A DNA stretch of 64,000 bases from Mytilus edulis (taxonomy: Eukaryota > Mollusca > Bivalvia > Mytilida > Mytilidae): positions 43,328,733-43,392,732 of the forward strand of contig NC_092351.1 of NCBI RefSeq assembly GCF_963676685.1, given 5' to 3'. This document shows positions 11,233 through 24,653 of the stretch, piece by piece. Below the pieces are notes generated by a model. The model did no database searches and was not told the origin of the DNA. It saw only the letters and a list, made by a program, of their open reading frames with translations. A program made the position numbers and the translations under genes. The first letter of the stretch is position 1. Every line of letters starts with the position of its first letter.

Positions 11233-12715
11233 AGCTAAAAAGCTATATGTAAAATTGTCATTCGTCGAGACCAAAAAAAAAACCACGTTTTTGACCATAC
11301 ATTCAACACATTTGATACAATAATCACAATTCTCAGTAAATAAGATATTTTTAATGGCCATTTACATACTTCTTTACAAATTTTCGAAATACTAAGGCTT
11401 TTCTATAACCAACTATTCTTAGATTGTCTGTTTATAAATTTATAGATTATAAAGAAACTAAGATTTCAATTCTCTCTGGAAAAAATGATCTTAGAAATTT
11501 TTGATAAATTTTAGGGTCATTTTTGTGGATGTGGTTTGCAGAAAAGAGAATGAGAGGTTAAAAGTGAACTACATGTAAGTGTAGGAAGACAAAAAAACAA
11601 AAGAGAAAATCTGGCCAAAACAATAACTTAAAGGTATAAAAAACATAGGGTATAAAATACGGTGCTAGAATATAACGATTAGAATTTAATGGGCAAACAA
11701 TTGTACAATAGAGAAAATTGGTCTATAGGAATAAAGAAACGTTGGACCAAAACGAAACCCCCTTCTTGACCCTTTGTGGCAATAACAAAGGGCCAAGAAG
11801 GGGGTTACTCTTTTTCATGATTTCATTATTTTTCCTTTTTCCATAATTGAGAATAATTATGTCAAATTGCAATGCATCTTAGCATGGCTATGTACTCCCT
11901 ACACGACAACCAATACTAATGCAGCCGTTCACACAGCAGTTATATAACGATCCAATTTAATTATTAATATGATCATGAAGATATTTTAAATATAATGGAA
12001 AGTATTTGGATCTTTATATATCATAGACGGATAATTTTGTATTTATTTGATATTTGATACATTATCATATATGTCTACAAAAGATAATCATCATAATGAA
12101 TTAATAGTTATTTGAAGCATTCTGTAATAATGGAAGAGTCATATTTATTTTTTTACGTAATAAGAATGAATGATTTCAAATGTGAAATTATGGAATGATA
12201 ATGTAGCTTATACTTGATCACGATTTGACATATTTTTTAAAATTTATTAATCATATCAGGATAAACAGATATTGTTCTTGAGTCATAAGTTTTTTTTGGT
12301 GTTTTTGTTCAAATGTTATTAACAACCATATTTAGGTGGTTTCATTTATAATTCAGAAGTACCCGGTCTAATAAATTTGCGAAGCCAAAAATCGTAGACA
12401 AAGGGTTAGACAATGACTTCACGTTCGCTTTTTGACAGTAAATGTAATTTGATTCGGTAAATGACAATAACATTAGCTATCTGTGTAATCATGCAAACTA
12501 CAATCTTATCTTATTTCGTTCGAGTTCATGTAGCTGATAAAATTCTTTACTATTTTACTGTCATTTTTCAGCATGTTGAAATCATTCATAACTTGTCTAG
12601 GCCCAACAGGTGACAATTTTAAAGAATTCAAATTGGAGAAAAAAGGTTAGAAATGGTGATTAAAACAAAGAACACAAATAAACATATAATTATACACATT
12701 TTTGTACATTTGTAG
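11233..12715. other. unassigned A+T-rich DNA with one hairpin
   Basis: No supported gene. The only strong structure is the hairpin at 11756-11806. Confidence 0.4.
11756..11806. repeat. 22-bp-arm hairpin
   Basis: The arms 11756-11777 and 11785-11806 ('aacccccttcttgaccc...' and its inverse) pair at 21 of 22 positions around a 7-nt loop. Confidence 0.7.
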
Positions 12716-12730
12716 TTGTTAATTTCTATG

Positions 12731-12840
12731 CTATTTTGGTCTCTTGTTGAGAGTTGTCTCATTGTCAATCATACCGCTTCTTCTCATTATTATAGAGTTG
12801 TCTCATTGGCAATCATACCGCTTCTTCTCATTATCATAGA
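12731..12840 (+). repeat. SINE-like tail with tandem duplication
   Basis: The 45-bp segment 'gagttgtctcattgtcaatc...' is directly duplicated. It matches the 3' tail of the repeat at 47285-47545 ('gttgtctcattggcaatcat'). A short copy also lies at about 32836-32880. Confidence 0.55.
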
Positions 12841-12992
12841 GTATGTCAAGTACGCTCTTATTTCAATATTACTAGACAAAAATAATTTATCTTGTTTTCA
12901 GACAACGATGTCTTTCTTAACGTGTTTTAGTGTTACAAAAACTACCATTTCCACACCTTTCGACAGGGCATCCACAGTTTGTAAGACCTCAA

Positions 12993-13415
12993 CGTAACCA
13001 AGTCGGGCCCGGCCAGAAAGATCTTAAGGAAAGTAGTACATAGTTTAAGCCAAATAGTTCCTAAGCATTCATGTAGCTGTAACTGTGTCAATAAGTAAAA
13101 CATTAAGGTCATTTTGGTATCAAACGAAAGCTTACGGACTTTGGACCACTGTGAAACATTTGTATAATAAATATAAATAAATGAAATTGAAATAGCAGGG
13201 CATAGTGTCCTATTGTTCATATAAGACGTAACCGTATTTGTACTATCAGACTCACTGGAATCAGTGCATTCCGATATTCAATCAAACGTGTGTGGATAGT
13301 CAAGATAAGGCATAGTTTTCACACGAAATGACTGTCACTTTGTTTCAAGATCCAAAATAGCTATTTGCAGAATTTAACATAAAAAGCTATTGAGCTATGA
13401 ATCCGTAGTGTTCTA
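12993..13415. repeat. inverted-repeat element, copy 2
   Basis: Diverged relative of 2640-3112, sharing 'tcgggcccggccagaaag' and downstream blocks. No ORF. Confidence 0.45.
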
Positions 13416-13419
13416 ACTC

Positions 13420-14260
13420 AATTGTTAATGTGCCTATACCAGTAATTCAAAATGTTATTTCCTAATTTCCTAATAAGATGACGTTAGCAAATCTTTCGTA
13501 GCCACTCTTGATTAACCGTTGTTTTGGTGGCTGCCAAGCTATCTTAATATTCTACAAAATTCGTTAACATTCATACTTCACAGTTTTTTCATGTCTAAAA
13601 TGATTGAAAACATGTTTATTTTTGTTAAAATTAGTTTTTGTTTTTGTTTGTTTGTTTATATAACAAAGAGAGATGTTAGATAAAATAAGTTGGACATCAA
13701 TACTTTGTCAATAAATAATCAATGAAGTAAACAATTGTTTGTACCACATCAACTTAAAACGTGCTCTAGTGAAGTCGAGTATCCATGTCACTTGTCAGTT
13801 TTATCAATGACTGTATTTTATGAGAAATTGGTGTTCTAATGACCCGTGAAATAAACTAAACACCTTAGACAATGTGTTGTTAACACATATATTTGTTTAC
13901 TTGTTTGTACCATAAATATATCTTGATCAAATTTCGTGATACACATCTAAACAATCATACGATATATAATGACAATATGAGTGATGTTTTAAAGATCATT
14001 GATTTGTGCCTTATCAATTTTTTTTTGACTCACTTTTTTTCTTCATTTTACAGTTTAAAAAAATATTTACTTAGCCACTACTATTGCAATATATGCAAAT
14101 ATTTATTGATTATTTCCACCAGCATCAAATTAAGGATCATTTCTTAATAAAAAAATCTTTTGTGTAATTAATTTACAAAATATATATGCATAGTCATTTG
14201 GAAATAAATCAACTGAACAAATTGAGACGTATAATTTACTAAAAGGACATTTAAACTCAG
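13420..14260. other. unassigned DNA
   Basis: Nothing recognisable beyond A+T-rich sequence. Confidence 0.35.
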
Positions 14261-14269
14261 AAGTCAAAA

Positions 14270-14490
14270 ATAAACTGACAACGTCATATGCTTAAAAAAT
14301 AAGACGACAAACAGACAAACAGACAAACAGACAACAACAGTACACATAACACAACATAGAAACCTAAAGACTGAGCAACACGTTATCCCCAACAAAGATT
14401 CGGGGTGGTAGCAGTTGCTTCAGAAGGGTAAAAAGACTCAGCTCCACATGTGGCACCCATGTGAGGGATTAAAGTGACACCTTGACAACG
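14270..14490 (-). repeat. Penelope-like element 3' untranslated fragment
   Basis: It contains a short (acaaacag)n-type microsatellite, 'acacaacatagaaacctaaa', 'cagaagggtaaaaagactc' and 'ccacatgtggcaccc', in the same order as 44030-44170 and 55370-55540. There is no coding part. Confidence 0.55.
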
Positions 14491-15049
14491 ACAAATATTC
14501 GTATTTAAGATTTGTTAAAGAGTGAGCCACATTTGAGTTCAATACAAATAAAAAAAAATATTCAAATTTTCTATCCTTTCAGATACTACAAAAGACTGAA
14601 TTAACCAATATTCCTAACTTGACATAGGCAATTAAATGTACAGTCGATGCAAATCAGCAGTTTTTCCTAGATATGCAGTGGTAATTCAATGTGTTTCACT
14701 GACCGTTGAATTCAATATTCAATCAGTAACAAGCACTTACATGTAAGGAAACTACATGTATAGGTCTGTTAGAAAAAAAGGACGTAAGTTGTACCATTCA
14801 AATAACGGACAATGAACGAGGCAAGATGCTTAGAAAAACTGTTCTTTCATGTTTGGGGAAAAAACGTGAAAAATACCACATTTGAAACTAGTAGTAAAAG
14901 TGGAGTTACATGTACTTGAAACAAAGAATAACACCTATGTGTATTCTTATATCATTACATCCACTTTGCTGGTCCATTTAGATATTTGTTTTATAAGCTT
15001 AATAACTGCACAAACCTATAAGTTAGTACAAATTTAGCATACCATATCT

Positions 15050-15395
15050 GTTCTTTGCCAGCACTTTCACCGCAGTACCTTGCCCCCCTCGATTGTTTAC
15101 GGGAGGCCATGGGTTTGAACCGTATTCGTTTCAAACCAACACCCTACTAATTAGTACAATGTACGCATGACATGACATTGAGGAGAAAGAGCAAAGATTA
15201 GTAAATTCGAATTTAAAATAAAGTGTTCTGATAGGGTTACAGGTCTTCCTTGGACTAGTATGTTAAATATCCGGCTTAGTGTGTCCGTCTGGTAATACGC
15301 AGAGTTCCTGATCAGATCGCATTAAATGTTCTCGTACCGAATATGTATGTAATTTGCCGCTGGACGTTAAACAAAAATATATCATCATCAACACC
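15050..15395 (+). repeat. SINE-like sequence with conserved mollusc tail
   Basis: The tail 'gccgctggacgttaaaca' at about 15356-15373 is a recognisable metazoan SINE end. Related tails occur at 33240-33258 (plus) and, reversed, at 19844-19862. A weak polymerase III B-box-like 'gggtttgaacc' lies at 15112-15122, but it is far upstream and may be unrelated. Confidence 0.4.
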
Positions 15396-15399
15396 CTAT

Positions 15400-17555
15400 A
15401 GAAAACGAACAAACCTTGCTACGGTTTCAAGATCTGATGACTAGCAATAATTTCATTCCCACCAATTTAATCTTTTAAACAAAGTTCAAACACGATTAAG
15501 TGATTAAGGAAATGGTTTTGTTATTTGTACCTATGTAATGGGATTATGAGAAAAAGAAACGAAATACCCTTTTGAAACGTATTTTAGATTTACAAGATTA
15601 AAGATTGCACAAATAACTACATTTAATAAGTATATGCAAAATACAAATTATTGCTAATACAAATTATTGATAATAATTGGTTTTAAGCAGTATATATTAA
15701 ACAGAAAAGTCTGTAACAAAGCCAATTTAATGTTAGTTGAATATGAAGATAAACAACTAGGCAGTTTGTTTTTAAGTTTGAGAATTATCAGGGCCTTTTA
15801 TAACCGACTACATAGGCTTTTTACATAGTTGAAGGCTGAACTGTTGCCTATAATTGCTAAGATCAACGTATTTGAACTCTGGTGGATAGTTGTCAATTAG
15901 GAATAATACATTATCTCCTTATTTTTACATGATATTTATATGTTCACCACCTATTAGATTGATACGTACACACTAGTACTTGTAGATAAAACCGACAGTT
16001 GTTCTGTTTAAGGGCATACCATAGTTTCGTTCCAATGATGATTTTTTTTACGAAAATTTGCATGCAAGCTATTATTCACCATGCAATTCAAATATTTAAT
16101 AAAAAAATATATCTGCGTGTGCTACTTTCAGAGATAAAAGGGGTCGAAAATTTAAACATTTACTCAAAATTTTTTTTTTACATTTCTATCCTTTCGATAT
16201 AGTCACATCTAACTTTTTTATTGTAGCAAATAAACACCAGAGGATTTTTGTTACAGTAGAAACATTATGAAAATCTTATTTACTGAAATATTCTCTTGAT
16301 ATGTACATTAAAATTGGTACAAATCATCATCATACGTAATCATGCAAACCTAACGCCATTTAAAAAAAGAGGGGTCCATGAACTCGTTTTCAAGTTATAT
16401 CTGTGTAAATTTAAGCATAACAACCAGTCGGAAAATGCATCTTTTACCGATATGTCACAGTTTGACGTCGCGAAAATAACATTTTAGGTTAGAAACGCCA
16501 TTATATCACTCCTGTAACTGTATCATATGCCCTTAACATTGACTTTTGAATGTAAAGATGAGAGATAGTAGCGACAAAATATTACTAGTTCAAGAATCAG
16601 ACGTGCAAATTCCGCCCGTAAAGGGAATTTAGGAGAAGACACCAAGTCAGGAATCCGACCAGTGAGGGGTGCTGAAAAGAAACTAGCACATTCCCGATTT
16701 ACAACATACATTTTTTTGTACTCTCTATATTAAGTTAAATAAAATACTGAAAATGAAGTAGTTTTAAAAAAGCTGTCAATTGTTGTAAAAGAAAGGCGTA
16801 CACGATACCAATGAATAGTAAATCCATAAGTCAAACACCGGGAAAAACAACAAAAAGATAAACAGCAGTAAACACAACATAGAAAACTCAGTACAAAAGA
16901 ATGATCAACACGATCCAGACAGAATACCGACGGAAAAAGGGGGTGTCTGAAATGTAAATGAAGAGACTCAATCAAGTATTCCTTACATTCTATATATAAA
17001 GTAACAAGTTATAACACTTTTAAACTCGTTCACTATCTTCATTTTGACTAAATTGTGTACCAAAGTATTCGAAACCATATAACTTGGAAGGAAATTCTTC
17101 AATCAATTGATTATGTCATATAATGCACGTTTTAAACAATGTGTTAAATATCTGAATCAGAACATAACAACTCATCTGTCTATATAAGATGCATTGTGTA
17201 TTCAAAACCTCATAGTTTCATTTGTTTTTAAATACAAGAAAGTTAGTCGAGCAATAAAGTTTCGTTTAAACAGACAATAAATGCACATAAATCGGAAATT
17301 CGATATTCTTTTTACATGTATTATAAATTTGTCATTGGGGATTTATCTTCACTTGACAAAATGAAAAGGGTTTATTCAATTTATTTCCATTTATTACAAT
17401 GAGGTTATTTGTCATTAAAATTCATAAGTGGGTTTTGTAAATTGGTAGCCTTGTCTAACACGATCTTTTCCGAGCTCCGGCGAATAATTTATTTCATTTT
17501 TCAGTAAGCTATGAAGTTAAATTTGCTTGTACCTTGTTTTATTTATATAACGTAT
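15400..17555. other. unassigned A+T-rich DNA
   Basis: No supported gene. Around 16830-16975 there is weak similarity to the PLE 3' untranslated sequence ('acacaacatagaaaactcag'). The short plus and minus frames here show no recognisable family. Confidence 0.35.
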
Positions 17556-17556
17556 A

Positions 17557-18006
17557 TAGAATGAAATTCAAAACAGTGTGGTTGTGGCCATTGATTGACA
17601 CATTAAATTCATCCATTGACTGGGACAATTTACGTGAACGTTTGTCTGTAACGATCATTGTTCACGACGAATCTACGATAGACATTTAAACTGTAGGGTC
17701 ACCAAGGTTTCTTAACGCCTTTAATTATAAAATAATTCGAAAAATTAATCAGAAATAACCTTTATGTTTTGATTTATATAATTGATATAAATCAAAACAT
17801 CGTGTTATTTCTGATTATTTTTTTCGAATTACTTTATTAAGGTGTTGAGAACCTTTGGTGACCCCATAGTTAAAGTGTCTTTAAAACGTACACAGTGAGC
17901 AATGGTCCTTACATACAAACGTTCACCTAAATTGTCCCAGTAAATGGATGAATTTAATGTGTCAATCAATGGCCACAGCCACACTGTTTTGAATTTCATT
18001 CTATTA
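17557..18006. mobile_element. 450-bp foldback element (near-complete palindrome)
   Basis: Two arms of roughly 220 nt face each other around a centre at about 17782 ('gttttgatttatat' against 'atataaatcaaaac'). The outer ends read 'agaatgaaattcaaaacag' and its inverse. The arms differ by scattered substitutions and small indels, so this is an ageing foldback. The minus-strand frame at 17829-18056 lies in one arm and is not a gene. Confidence 0.7.
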
Positions 18007-18009
18007 TAG

Positions 18010-20890
18010 AGCGATGATTGTAATTGTTCGTTCTTTAAATATCCAAAATATGACAAAAACTGTTGTTATTCTTCATTTGATATTAAACGGTTATAAAACA
18101 ATAATAAACAATCCAAATTTTTTATAACAATAAGCATGTATCTTTGTTCACGTCTGAATGGGGAAAAGGGAAACCTGTTGGTGTGTATTCATCATGTCTT
18201 TCGTTAATATACATGTATCAGCAGCTGTACTCCGAGAGACTGCTTACAGAAATCCAATAAACCACTTTCGAGTTCATCCGTCACCGGAAAAAACTCGTCC
18301 ATAACACAACATAGAAAACTCAGTACAACATTTTTAGCAATTTAGTTCTATACAATCAATGTACGCCTTTATGACGTCATCTACCACATAGAAGGGATTG
18401 CCTGTACTATTAACGTTCATCAAACGTCTCAATGATCGTCATTGTGCAGTCTAAACTAGAAATAATATTTGTTTGTAACTACTTAATTCCCAAATGATAG
18501 CCGTGCTGATTGTCAATTATGAGAATTTGATTTGCCGTATAGTTCGTGCAATATAGCATTATAGTTTCTCAATCAACTCGCTCAATATTGGAACGGAAGT
18601 GACGATGCCCTTAAACTCACGAATGATGTTCACTAGAGTTTTTGACGGAAATGCATCGAACTCGAAAGTTGTCTATTTAAAAGAGAAGGAAGTCAAAGTA
18701 ATTCTAAGAAAAGTTCTCTCTAAGAAAATGATTATTGTCTGTTTTACGTTCAGTGGCAAATATTTCATACATGTTAATAGGACAACTTAGATAACATGTA
18801 AAAAAAAGTTTATAAACATGATCAATAGACATTAAATTAAAGGTACTAGCTTATAAATTTAGTAAGTTTTTTTTCAAAACCTCGCTTGACAAATGACCAA
18901 AATCATAGATACCCATATTGTATTCTCGAAATTTCAAAGAACTGAAAATAAACCAACGACTAAATGTTCAACAATAGTGCGGCACCAATTAAAACGTTTT
19001 ATAGCATATTTCATAAGGTTTGACAAAATTATTTCTTACACTTATGTTGGTGTATGGCACGTACTTTCTTATAGGCCAAAACCGTGAAATTAATGGAGAA
19101 GCGCATACTACTGATGAAAAACACAGTGGCTCAAAAAGTAAACGAACGTTGGAAAACGCGATCAAAATGTTACTAACATTTGTAGACTAGTATATTATAA
19201 TCATATTTTTACCATGAGTCTTGGTGTACACTATGGTGGAATATTTCTAGTTACCTTCCCGTAAATGATAAGATTGCATTTGATACCGTTTAGCGAGCTA
19301 ATTTTGCGGGGTCCAAATTTTCGCTTACTCAATGTTTTCGCGTATAGAACTGAATTGCCAAAGAAATCCGCCAATTTAAGTGTACATGCAAAGGTATTCA
19401 ACAAGTTTTGAATCCGCCAAAATAGTAATATTGACTGTTTTCTAGTTTTCAACGTACTAGTATTCAATTTTTTTTGTAGTTTCAGTTCAAATCCAACCTA
19501 TCCCTCCTATTTCAATTGTTTAGAAACAGATAACAAATTATCTTCAGTTTATTGTTTTTGTTAGAATGCGTAACGGAAATGATGAACAAAATAAATTCTA
19601 ACATGTCTTGCGTTCATAAATTCTTTTTAAAATTGAAACAAAGTTACAAATGTAAATAGAATGTGTAACGAACAATCATTGAAAAAAGTCCTTGGTTTGA
19701 ATCTTTATTTTTTCATTTTTTCATTTTTTTTTTAATAAGGCGATGCAGGTTCAGATATTGACATGAACCACTCGGAATAAATCTAATTTATACATCGCTT
19801 ATGTTATTATAACAACGGTTATGTATTGGTATTGGTTTCTTAACGTCCAGTGGCGAACAATGCTCCTATATCCAAATTCCTTGTATTTGTTAGAAATAGA
19901 AATAGCATTGATAATTTGCGATCGATGCACTTTTCTTGATTAACCATCACCAAAGAACACACTGTTGAAAGCCAGGGATGTATAAAGACATAAAAACGAT
20001 AGGAAATAATCTTTAAAAAGGTACTTACCAGTAGAAGAAATGATGACGATGAAGAGGAGAATAATAACGTCCACAAGTTTGTTGTAAAATTTCATTTCTT
20101 TCAAATAAAAAGGCGTGAATATGATTCTGTTCCTTTTTTAGAAATCAGAAAAATAACACGCCAGTTTCACAACTTATCAACTTTGCTTTATCATTGTAAA
20201 TTATGATCAGAATGAAAATCACAGTTAATGAGTCTGAACATTACTTCTGGTTTAAATTACGGATCTTTAATAATTAAATAAGACTCCCAACGCGAAAAAT
20301 GAAATTAATCAATACACTTTAAACAACCAATACACTAAATATTATGATTATATTCTTATTCTTTAATCCTCTGTAATTAATAAAACACTCAATAGAAAAT
20401 CTTAAATATTTAACAGCACATTTCAAAACCTCCGCGGATAAAAGCGAATTTGAACCCCATTATTTAAACTCAGTGGTGCAATACCAAGCACATTTACAAA
20501 ATGAATTGTTGTACACTCTTTATCCCTATACGTTAAATGCACAATGATGTTTTTCACATAGAAACGTAGGTATTATTCTTAAATACCAATGTCATGTACA
20601 TAAAAGTTTGTGAAAGTTTATGCAAATTTTGTTTATCGCACCCACTGTAATTAAGTGACCTTAAAGATTTTTAATTTTGACAATATCTTTTGTTAGCTAT
20701 GATTACAGAAGAGTAAAACGGGGTTTAGGTTGATATGTGCGAATTTACAATTTAGAAAAATTATCAATTGTGATTTGATTTAATTTGTATATGTAGGCGA
20801 GACTCTAATAAATTATTATTTGTTTGTATATCAGATTCATTAACATTTGGACGGAGTTTATTACTGTAAACCGTTTAAACATATATTAAG
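18010..20890. other. unassigned A+T-rich DNA with a reversed SINE tail
   Basis: A reversed SINE tail lies near 19844-19862. The segment 19968-19995 shares 'aaagccagggatgtataaa' with 59798-59818. No gene is supported. Confidence 0.35.
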
Positions 20891-20940
20891 TTCACTTGGG
20901 TAAATGTGATCTCCGTAACTGCAGTTACGTATATCCAAAT

Positions 20941-21027
20941 ATGGCGGACGATGTTTCTGGTCAATATTTCTTTTGTCTATTTTGTAATAATAATGTTGTA
21001 TTCTTCAGTATTTCGTGTCTTGTTTAA
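20941..21027 (+). CDS. conserved 28-codon arm ORF (MADD...), A-left
   Basis: The frame starts in the context 'atggcggacgatg' just inside the palindrome of the left terminal arm and ends in TAA after 28 codons. It begins MADDVSGQYFFC and has a C-x2-C pair at residues 12 and 15 and a Cys at 26. Equivalent frames sit in the other three arms (23325-23411, 34142-34273, 35918-36004). Three of the four have the same length. The function is unknown. It may be a first exon, an upstream ORF, or a by-product of arm conservation. Confidence 0.3.
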   Translation: MADDVSGQYFFCLFCNNNVVFFSISCLV

Positions 21028-22374
21028 CAATGTTTAACGCATTACTTAATTTTAAACTGAAATACTAAGTGCTTTTTTAATTATTCAACCGCTAAATGGA
21101 GACAACAGCCATTTCACATATCGTGATGATATGGGTAACTGACGTAAATAAATTTTTCAATGATATACGTAACTGGAAATATTGATATCCGTAACTGATT
21201 TTATTTCTAAATAATTCAATCGTGTTTGAAATGAAATAAATGTTTCCGGTTATTAAAAGTGTAATAAATATGAATCAGAAATGTTCTTCGAAGTCTTTAA
21301 ATTGTTATGTGAAAATATTGAACAGGCTTCCAATTCTGTATTTCTATAAAGTTAGCAGCATCCATAGTGAGCTAGAGGACGGAGATTTAGTAGCTTATTA
21401 CAGATGAAATATAAGTAAAATTGAAAACGGACAGTCCCTTAGCGAATGAAAAAAATATCTAAATTTTCAAACACACCAAACGAATTGATAACAACTGTCA
21501 TATTCTTGATTTGGTACAAGCATTTCCTTATGTAGAAAATGGAAGATTAAACCTGGTTGTATAGACAGCTAAGACTGTCACTTGTATGAGGGTCACTTCG
21601 AATTCCATTATATTAAAAACAATTTTTGAGCAAAGAAAACAGACATGATAGGTCAAAATATCACAATGTGGGTACAATGTATCACAGTCAACATTATTTC
21701 AAGATCTTAATTACTATAAAACAAAATTTAGAAGTATTTAAACAGAGAAATACACAATGACATATAAACACGTTAAAGATAAAGTTCATAAACCAAATTT
21801 GAAGGCAAGAGTACAAAATGACCATAGCACCGTAACACAATGGTGGTATGTATGAATACTGAGCCACCCCAAAAAATAACCAAACAGTAACATAGAGTAA
21901 AGGTTAACAATATTCAATGACAAAACAAAATAGCACGATATCACGTAAATCAGATAATAAACAACAAGTACATAAAGTTAAAACACTACATTTCAAGACA
22001 GCCAAAAGTTACTCGGGAGTTAAAAAATGGTCTTCATTGGTCTACCTCCCCTAAAACCATAACCAAAGTGGGGCGTCTGTTTTGCTGTGTGGGATGCCCA
22101 AGTTCACATCCACGTTCGGTCAGAATGTGGACGTTTAATCAGATGCCTCGTGTAGAGAGAATTCCGTGCTCTTTGTATGGTAATAATCCTTGAAACAACT
22201 CTTTGAGTCCATAGATTGCATGTGGCAAAGACAAATGTCCGTCCTTATCCAATCTGCCACGGGAGTCCAAATTTCTTCGACCTTCATCCAGTACGGCATC
22301 TGATGCAAGACTTACCTACTGTATCTATTTTTTTCTAACTTTTTCTCGTGCTGAACATATATATAATAAAAAGA

Positions 22375-22640
22375 AGATGTGGTAAGAGTGTCAATGAGAC
22401 AACTCTCCACAAGAGACCAAATGACACAGAAATTAACATTTATAGGTCACCGTACGGCCTTTAACAGTGATCAATGCCCATACCGCATAGTCTGTTATTA
22501 ATGGCCCCGAAAAGACAAATGTAACACTATTCAAACAAATCAACTAATGGCCTTATTTAGGTACAAAAAAATAACGAAAAACAAATATGTTACACAGCAA
22601 CAAACGACAACCACTGAATTGCAGGAACCTGATTTGTGTC
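22375..22640 (-). repeat. SINE-like repeat (reverse of 47285-47545)
   Basis: It begins 'aagaagatgtggtaagagtg' and includes 'gtcaccgtacggcc' and 'caacaaacgacaaccactga'. The same blocks appear in reverse order and complement at 47285-47545. Diverged partial copies lie at 31875-31990 and 38503-38600. Confidence 0.6.
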
Positions 22641-23324
22641 AGGCCTAGGCAAATTCAGAATGTGGCGATGTTAAAACATGTTTGCTGTCGTCCAACCCTC
22701 TCCTAACCTGGGACAGTGGTGTAACAGATCAACACAAGAGCAGACTAAAAAATCACTTGAAAAGGCTAAACTCATCAGGTGGATACAAATAAAAATAAAT
22801 TTTACACAAACAAAGTGAACGTGGAAGGGTACTTGTACATCCCAAAAACTGAACGGACACTATTAACGATCTGAGAGTAATCGCAAGTACTGAAAGCTAG
22901 TTTAAAGCCAATAAAAACTAATAAAAAAAACATGCATCTAAGACTAAATTATCAGTTATTTTACACATCCAAAATCCAAAGGATTCTGTGTGAAGACATC
23001 ATACAAAGTGGATTTTTTCTAATGTTGTTATAACATTGTGGGCATATTTTTTTTTAAAATCCTAATGATTTCATGTATTTTGACGAATTTATGATCGAAA
23101 AAAATGATGGTCCGAACTATTAAATCGAGGATAATGAATGAAGCAGAAACAACGCAACTCAACAGTTATGGATATCCTCCTCTAAACGTTTATTACAGTT
23201 ACGGATATCAGTCTATACAGTTACCCATATCCTCGCGATTTTTTGAAATGGTGATTTCTCCATTTAGCGGTTGAACTATGAAAAGAAGCTTTGTATTGCA
23301 GTTTCAAACTTAGTAATTTATACT

Positions 23325-23411
23325 TTAAATAAGACACGAAATACCGAAGAATAATACAGAGTTATTACAGAATTGACAAAAGAAATAACGACTAGAAACA
23401 TCGTCCGCCAT
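23325..23411 (-). CDS. conserved 28-codon arm ORF (MADD...), A-right
   Basis: Reads inward from the right arm of member A. It begins MADDVSSRYFFCQFC and ends in TAA after 28 codons, the same length as A-left. The C-x2-C pair and the third Cys are retained. Coding status is unproven. Confidence 0.3.
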   Translation of the reverse strand: MADDVSSRYFFCQFCNNSVLFFGISCLI

Positions 23412-23749
23412 CTTTGGATATACGTAACTGCAGTTACGGAGATCACATTTACCCCAGTGAAGTTGATACATGTATACTCAGTCAAATGATTTTTTTCTAA
23501 AATATTTCAAGTCAGTTAAGTTGTCACGTTCAACATATGGGATGAAAAATAAAGGTTTTTGGTGAAAAATATGGAAACGTGACCAACTACCAATGAAAAA
23601 TATAATGTATACACGCATTTCAAAGATATATAATAAATGCAAATTCGGTGAAGTTGAAAAAAAACTGTACGAAGACATCAAATGGATATCAAAATCATGT
23701 AAAACGGAACCAGACAAATACCATGGAAAAATAAACATAGAGATTCTCA

Positions 23750-24350
23750 AAAGGCCTGTGTCGCTCACCTGATTCTACTGTGGTTTGGAAGTCATGTAAA
23801 AATAGATTAAAATCATATCTGATACCCTTATAATGATTGAGGCTAAATTTGATTTAATATTCACCCCGTAATTTAAAATAAATCCTGAGGGCCATCTTCA
23901 AAAGTTAATCGACGACAAAGTAGCAACTCTTCATGCACCTCATAATGAACATGTATGCTATATTTGGTTGCATTTCATTCAGGGGTTCTTTAAAAGCAGC
24001 ATTTGTATGTATTTCCCTTAGGGTCTTATGTTAAACTAAGTTCCATGCTGGCGGTCATCTAGGATAAAGGTTTGGATACAAAGTAACAACGCTTAGTCAG
24101 CACCTCATAAATACATTCGTGCCATGTTTGGTTTCATTCAACTTTGTATAGTTCTCTAAAAGAAGACATTTGTATGTATTTCCAATGGGGTCCTTTGTTA
24201 AACTGAGTTCCTGGCAACAATCTTAGATAATTGATTGGCTAAAAAGTAAATACATTTAGCCAGCGCCTCATAGGAACATTGGTGTCATGTTTGGTTTTAT
24301 TTCATTCAGTGGTTCTCATAAAGAAAACATTTGTATGTATTTAGCATAAT
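23750..24350. repeat. tandem units of about 164 bp in a bivalve repeat
   Basis: The left end carries 'ggcctgtgtcgctcacctga', an end shared by a widespread bivalve repeat and by 54764-54795. Three diverged units follow, marked by 'gcacctcataatgaacatg' (about 23936), 'gcacctcataaatacattcg' (about 24100) and 'gcgcctcataggaacattgg' (about 24264), each with 'catttgtatgtattt'. Confidence 0.6.
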
Positions 24351-24653
24351 AGATGTCAATATGTAAAAAAAAAAAAAAAAAAAGCACACACAGAAATATA
24401 GGTTTACCTACATTGAATGACAGGAACTATATTTATAGACAACCAATTACGAACGACCAAACAGTTTTCTCTCTTTTGCACTTATTTACGAATGACATAA
24501 CATCAAATCGTTTTACCATAGGGTCCCGCACGTTTCAGCTCTGGGCATCCCAGTGAAAACTTTTGTTTCTCAGTTAAAACATATAAGGTACATACATATA
24601 CAGTCTACAAAATCAAACAAAAGTTAAAAAGATGTTGCTTGTCTTGGCGTTTA

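Larger units (their letters stand above)
20891..23461. mobile_element. long-TIR transposable element, member A
   Basis: The element is bounded by inverted arms of about 320 nt starting 'ttcacttgggtaaatgtgat' (left) and its counterpart ending 23461. Each arm holds the 16-bp perfect palindrome cgtaactgcagttacg and several 'atatccgtaactg'-type repeats. The internal segment 21620-21910 matches 34640-34930 of member B in inverse orientation, so the two share internal as well as terminal sequence. The interior contains other repeats (21425-21605, 22375-22640) and no transposase that I can recognise, so it looks non-autonomous. No convincing target-site duplication was found. Confidence 0.7.

Noticed and set aside
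23478-23768. Minus-strand ORF of 96 codons
   Set aside because: Lies between element A and a bivalve repeat end, with no family resemblance; composition fits chance in A+T-rich DNA.
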